NCBI GenBank assembly: GCA_026400425.1 | Contig: JAPLPC010000035.1 | Coordinates: 1 to 8,260 of the forward strand | Length of the DNA stretch: 8,260 bases | Direction: 5' to 3' | Source of the DNA: Hyphomicrobiales bacterium | Lineage (GTDB): Bacteria; Pseudomonadota; Alphaproteobacteria; Rhizobiales; Xanthobacteraceae | Part shown: one piece after another, positions 6,120 to 8,260 of the stretch | Position numbering within the stretch: the first letter of the stretch is position 1 | How the letters are laid out: every line of letters begins with the position of its first letter | The notes under the pieces: model-generated | What the model was told of the DNA's origin: nothing | Databases searched by the model: none | What the model saw: only the letters and a program-made list of their open reading frames with translations | Made by a program: the position numbers and the translations under genes

Positions 6120-8260
6120 CACGTGTCCTCGGTCGGTGCTGCCGTCGCCGATGAGCGTACGACGCGGTGGCTGCGGATCGACTGGTGGGCAAGCGCAACC
6201 AGCATCAGCGCGGTGGCGCCGACCACGAGTAGGAATACCCCGAGGTCGAAGATGACCGCGCTGGCGGTCGGGACCGCGCCAATCAGGGGAAGTTCGGCAT
6301 AATTCGCATAGGACGTAAGAAAGGGTCGGGAGAACAGCCATGGCGCCGCGCCGGCGCAGGCCGCGGTCAAGAGCCCGAACGAGATCCAGCGGAGCGGGCT
6401 GATCCGCAACCGCGTTTCCACTAGGCGGATGCCGCCTGCCATGTATTGCAGGATCAGGGCAATGGCCATTGAAATGCCGGCAACAAAGCCGCCGCCGGGA
6501 AGGTCGTGGCCGCGAAGAAACAGAAACACGGCCATGATCACCATGAATGGAAAAAGCATTTGCACGATCACGGCAGGAATGGGCAAGAAGCCCCCCTCTG
6601 AGCCCTGCCGGAAATGGTCGTCGTTCAGTGCCTTCGGGGGGCTCTGCTGCTCCGGAATGGAGACACTGTCGGGCGCTGGACGGAAGCGGCGCAACAGCGC
6701 GAAGACGGTCAATGCGACGACGCCGAGCACCGTGATCTCACCCAAGGTGTCGAAGCCGCGAAAGTCGACCAGAATGACGTTGACGACGTTAGTGCCGCCG
6801 CCATCCGTGTAGGCCCGCTCAAGGAAGAACTTCGAGATACTGTTGGGTGTCGGAGACGTCATGACGGAATATGCCAGGATCGAGAGACCGCAGCCGCTCG
6901 TCACGGCAACCGCCAGATCGCGAAGGCGACGGCGACGGGTGGATCCTATCGTCCTGACGCGAGCGGCAACGTCGATTACCTCGAGCCGTTTCGGGAGCCA
7001 GCGCAAGCCTAGCAGGAGGAGCACCGTCGTCACTATCTCAACCAGAAGCTGGGTCAGGGCGAGATCGATGGCGGACATCCAGACGAACGTGATGCATGTG
7101 GAGAGTCCGGCGCCTCCGCCGAGGATGACTGCTGCCAACCGGTGATACTTGGCAAGGTAGGCGCAGCCCAAAGCGCAGGCGATGCCAACAACCCAAACCG
7201 CCGCTAAGGCGGGATCGACGTCCACGGATATGATCCGGTTCGCGCCAAGGCCGTGCTGGTAAGCGGGCCACAGGGCGACGACCAGCGCGACGCAGACCAG
7301 CAGCAGCAGTTGCGGCTGCAGGCGCCGGGTGCCCAACAGACTCTCCAACGCTCGGGCCCAGCGCCACGACACCATGACCAGAACGCGCTCGAAAATGTGC
7401 GCAGCATCCAGGCTTCCCCACAGCGGCGGCCCGTCCACCGCCGTCAGCAAGTATTTGCGCAGCACCAGGTAGGTTGCGATGCCGCCTGCAAGCGCAACCC
7501 CACTCATCAGGAGCGGGAAGGTGAAGCCGTGCCAGACCGCCAGGCTGTAGGTCGGTCCGGCGGACCCCAGCACCGCATGGACCGCTGTTTCGAGAATCGG
7601 GCCGATCGTGAGTGCCGGAACGATCCCGACCACGAGGCACGCGACAACGAGAATCTCGACAGGAAAGCGCATCCAGCGCGGCGGTTCGTGGGGCGTTCGC
7701 GGCAGGTCTTTTGGCGGCGGTCCGAAGAAAACGTCGCGGATGAAACGTAAGGAATAGGCGACAGTGAACATGCTGGCCAGAGTTACGATATAGGGCAGAG
7801 CATCGTCGAGCATCGAGCCGTCATGGGTTTCGATGGTTTCGGCGAAGAACATCTCCTTCGACAGAAATCCGTTCAGCAAGGGAACGCCTGCCATGGCCGC
7901 AGCAGCGACCATGGCGAGAAACGCGGTTATCGGCATGAAGCGCCACAGCCCGCTCAGGCGGCGGATGTCGCGAGTTCCGGTCTCGTGATCAATGATCCCC
8001 GCCGCCATGAATAGCGAGGCCTTGAAAGTCGCGTGATTCAAGATGTGGAAGATAGCGGCCACCAGCGCCAGCGGTCGGTCCAGCCCGATCAGCAATGTAA
8101 TCAGGCCAAGGTGGCTGATGGTCGAGTAGGCGAGAAGGCCCTTGAGGTCCTGCTGGAATATCGCAAGAAAGGCACCGAGTATGAATGTGGCGAGTCCGGC
8201 TGTTCCCACGAACCACAGCCAGTAGTCTGTTCCTCCCATCGCGGGCCACAGACGGATAAG
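6119..8260 (-). CDS. mrpA: Fused Mrp antiporter subunits A and B (N-terminus off window)
   Basis: This is the largest Mrp subunit, a NuoL-like transporter joined to MrpB in one chain, as in group-2 (six-gene) Mrp operons. The frame is still open at the right edge; 713 codons are visible and the missing N-terminal part probably exceeds 200 residues by family length. Numbering from the first visible Met (8239): the end of the NuoL-like core includes DLKGLLAYSTISHLG (31-45), FHILNHATFKASLF (64-77, with conserved His and Lys) and VPLLNGFLSKE (119-129). A DUF4040/MbhD-like part follows, with AIDLALTQLLVE (390-401), then an MbhE-like part, FRGFDTLGEITVLG (493-506). The MrpB domain fills about 553-690, marked by LFLRGHDLPGGGFVAGIS (573-590). 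The linker at 521-548 is polar. SAID replaces the more usual SAPD. It is the first gene of the operon in the window; the promoter is not visible. Confidence 0.95.
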   Translation of the reverse strand, partial: LIRLWPAMGGTDYWLWFVGTAGLATFILGAFLAIFQQDLKGLLAYSTISHLGLITLLIGLDRPLALVAAIFHILNHATFKASLFMAAGIIDHETGTRDIRRLSGLWRFMPITAFLAMVAAAAMAGVPLLNGFLSKEMFFAETIETHDGSMLDDALPYIVTLASMFTVAYSLRFIRDVFFGPPPKDLPRTPHEPPRWMRFPVEILVVACLVVGIVPALTIGPILETAVHAVLGSAGPTYSLAVWHGFTFPLLMSGVALAGGIATYLVLRKYLLTAVDGPPLWGSLDAAHIFERVLVMVSWRWARALESLLGTRRLQPQLLLLVCVALVVALWPAYQHGLGANRIISVDVDPALAAVWVVGIACALGCAYLAKYHRLAAVILGGGAGLSTCITFVWMSAIDLALTQLLVEIVTTVLLLLGLRWLPKRLEVIDVAARVRTIGSTRRRRLRDLAVAVTSGCGLSILAYSVMTSPTPNSISKFFLERAYTDGGGTNVVNVILVDFRGFDTLGEITVLGVVALTVFALLRRFRPAPDSVSIPEQQSPPKALNDDHFRQGSEGGFLPIPAVIVQMLFPFMVIMAVFLFLRGHDLPGGGFVAGISMAIALILQYMAGGIRLVETRLRISPLRWISFGLLTAACAGAAPWLFSRPFLTSYANYAELPLIGAVPTASAVIFDLGVFLLVVGATALMLVALAHQSIRSHRVVRSSATAAPTEDT

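Noticed and set aside
3013..8260. Reading the large operon as respiratory complex I or a membrane-bound hydrogenase
   Set aside because: The NuoL/NuoK-like genes are accompanied by MrpB, E, F and G signatures and there are no peripheral-arm, quinone-binding or hydrogenase subunits.

Overview
The window most likely comes from an alphaproteobacterium of the Rhizobiales/Hyphomicrobiales type. It is GC-rich. Its antiporter proteins read like the Pha/Mrp K+(Na+)/H+ systems of rhizobia, and the small XRE regulator, stand-alone PAS protein and tandem universal stress protein are all of kinds common in that order. The assignment rests on protein character only; there is no rRNA or other marker in the window.

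Right two thirds (about 3013-8260, minus strand): a six-gene Mrp (Mnh/Sha/Pha) monovalent cation/proton antiporter operon in the order A'(A-B fusion)-C-D-E-F-G. The 5' end of the first gene and the operon promoter lie beyond the right edge. Every junction between these genes is an overlapping stop/start (one TGATG, one GTGA, three ATGA), so the membrane complex is probably made by coupled translation. All seven subunit activities of the family (A, B, C, D, E, F, G) are accounted for by the six genes.

Middle (about 1851-3012): a same-strand tandem-domain UspA protein follows the operon after a 313-base gap. The gap carries a terminator-like hairpin near its middle and a strong GC-rich hairpin in what would be the usp leader. 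The usp gene is therefore probably a separate unit that may receive some read-through from mrp.

Left (1-1850): a small XRE-family regulator (minus strand) and a single-domain PAS protein (plus strand) are divergently transcribed from a 495-base spacer that contains a perfect 16-base palindrome. A 395-base stretch without a convincing gene separates the PAS gene from the convergent usp gene.

Taken together this looks like a stress/ion-homeostasis neighbourhood: an antiporter for pH, sodium and potassium control, a stress protein, and two small sensing or regulatory proteins. I see no clear sign of a mobile element, CRISPR array, RNA gene or undescribed multi-gene system. The most worthwhile leads are the possible operator palindrome, the usp leader hairpin, the substitutions in conserved antiporter and Usp positions, and the output-less PAS protein.
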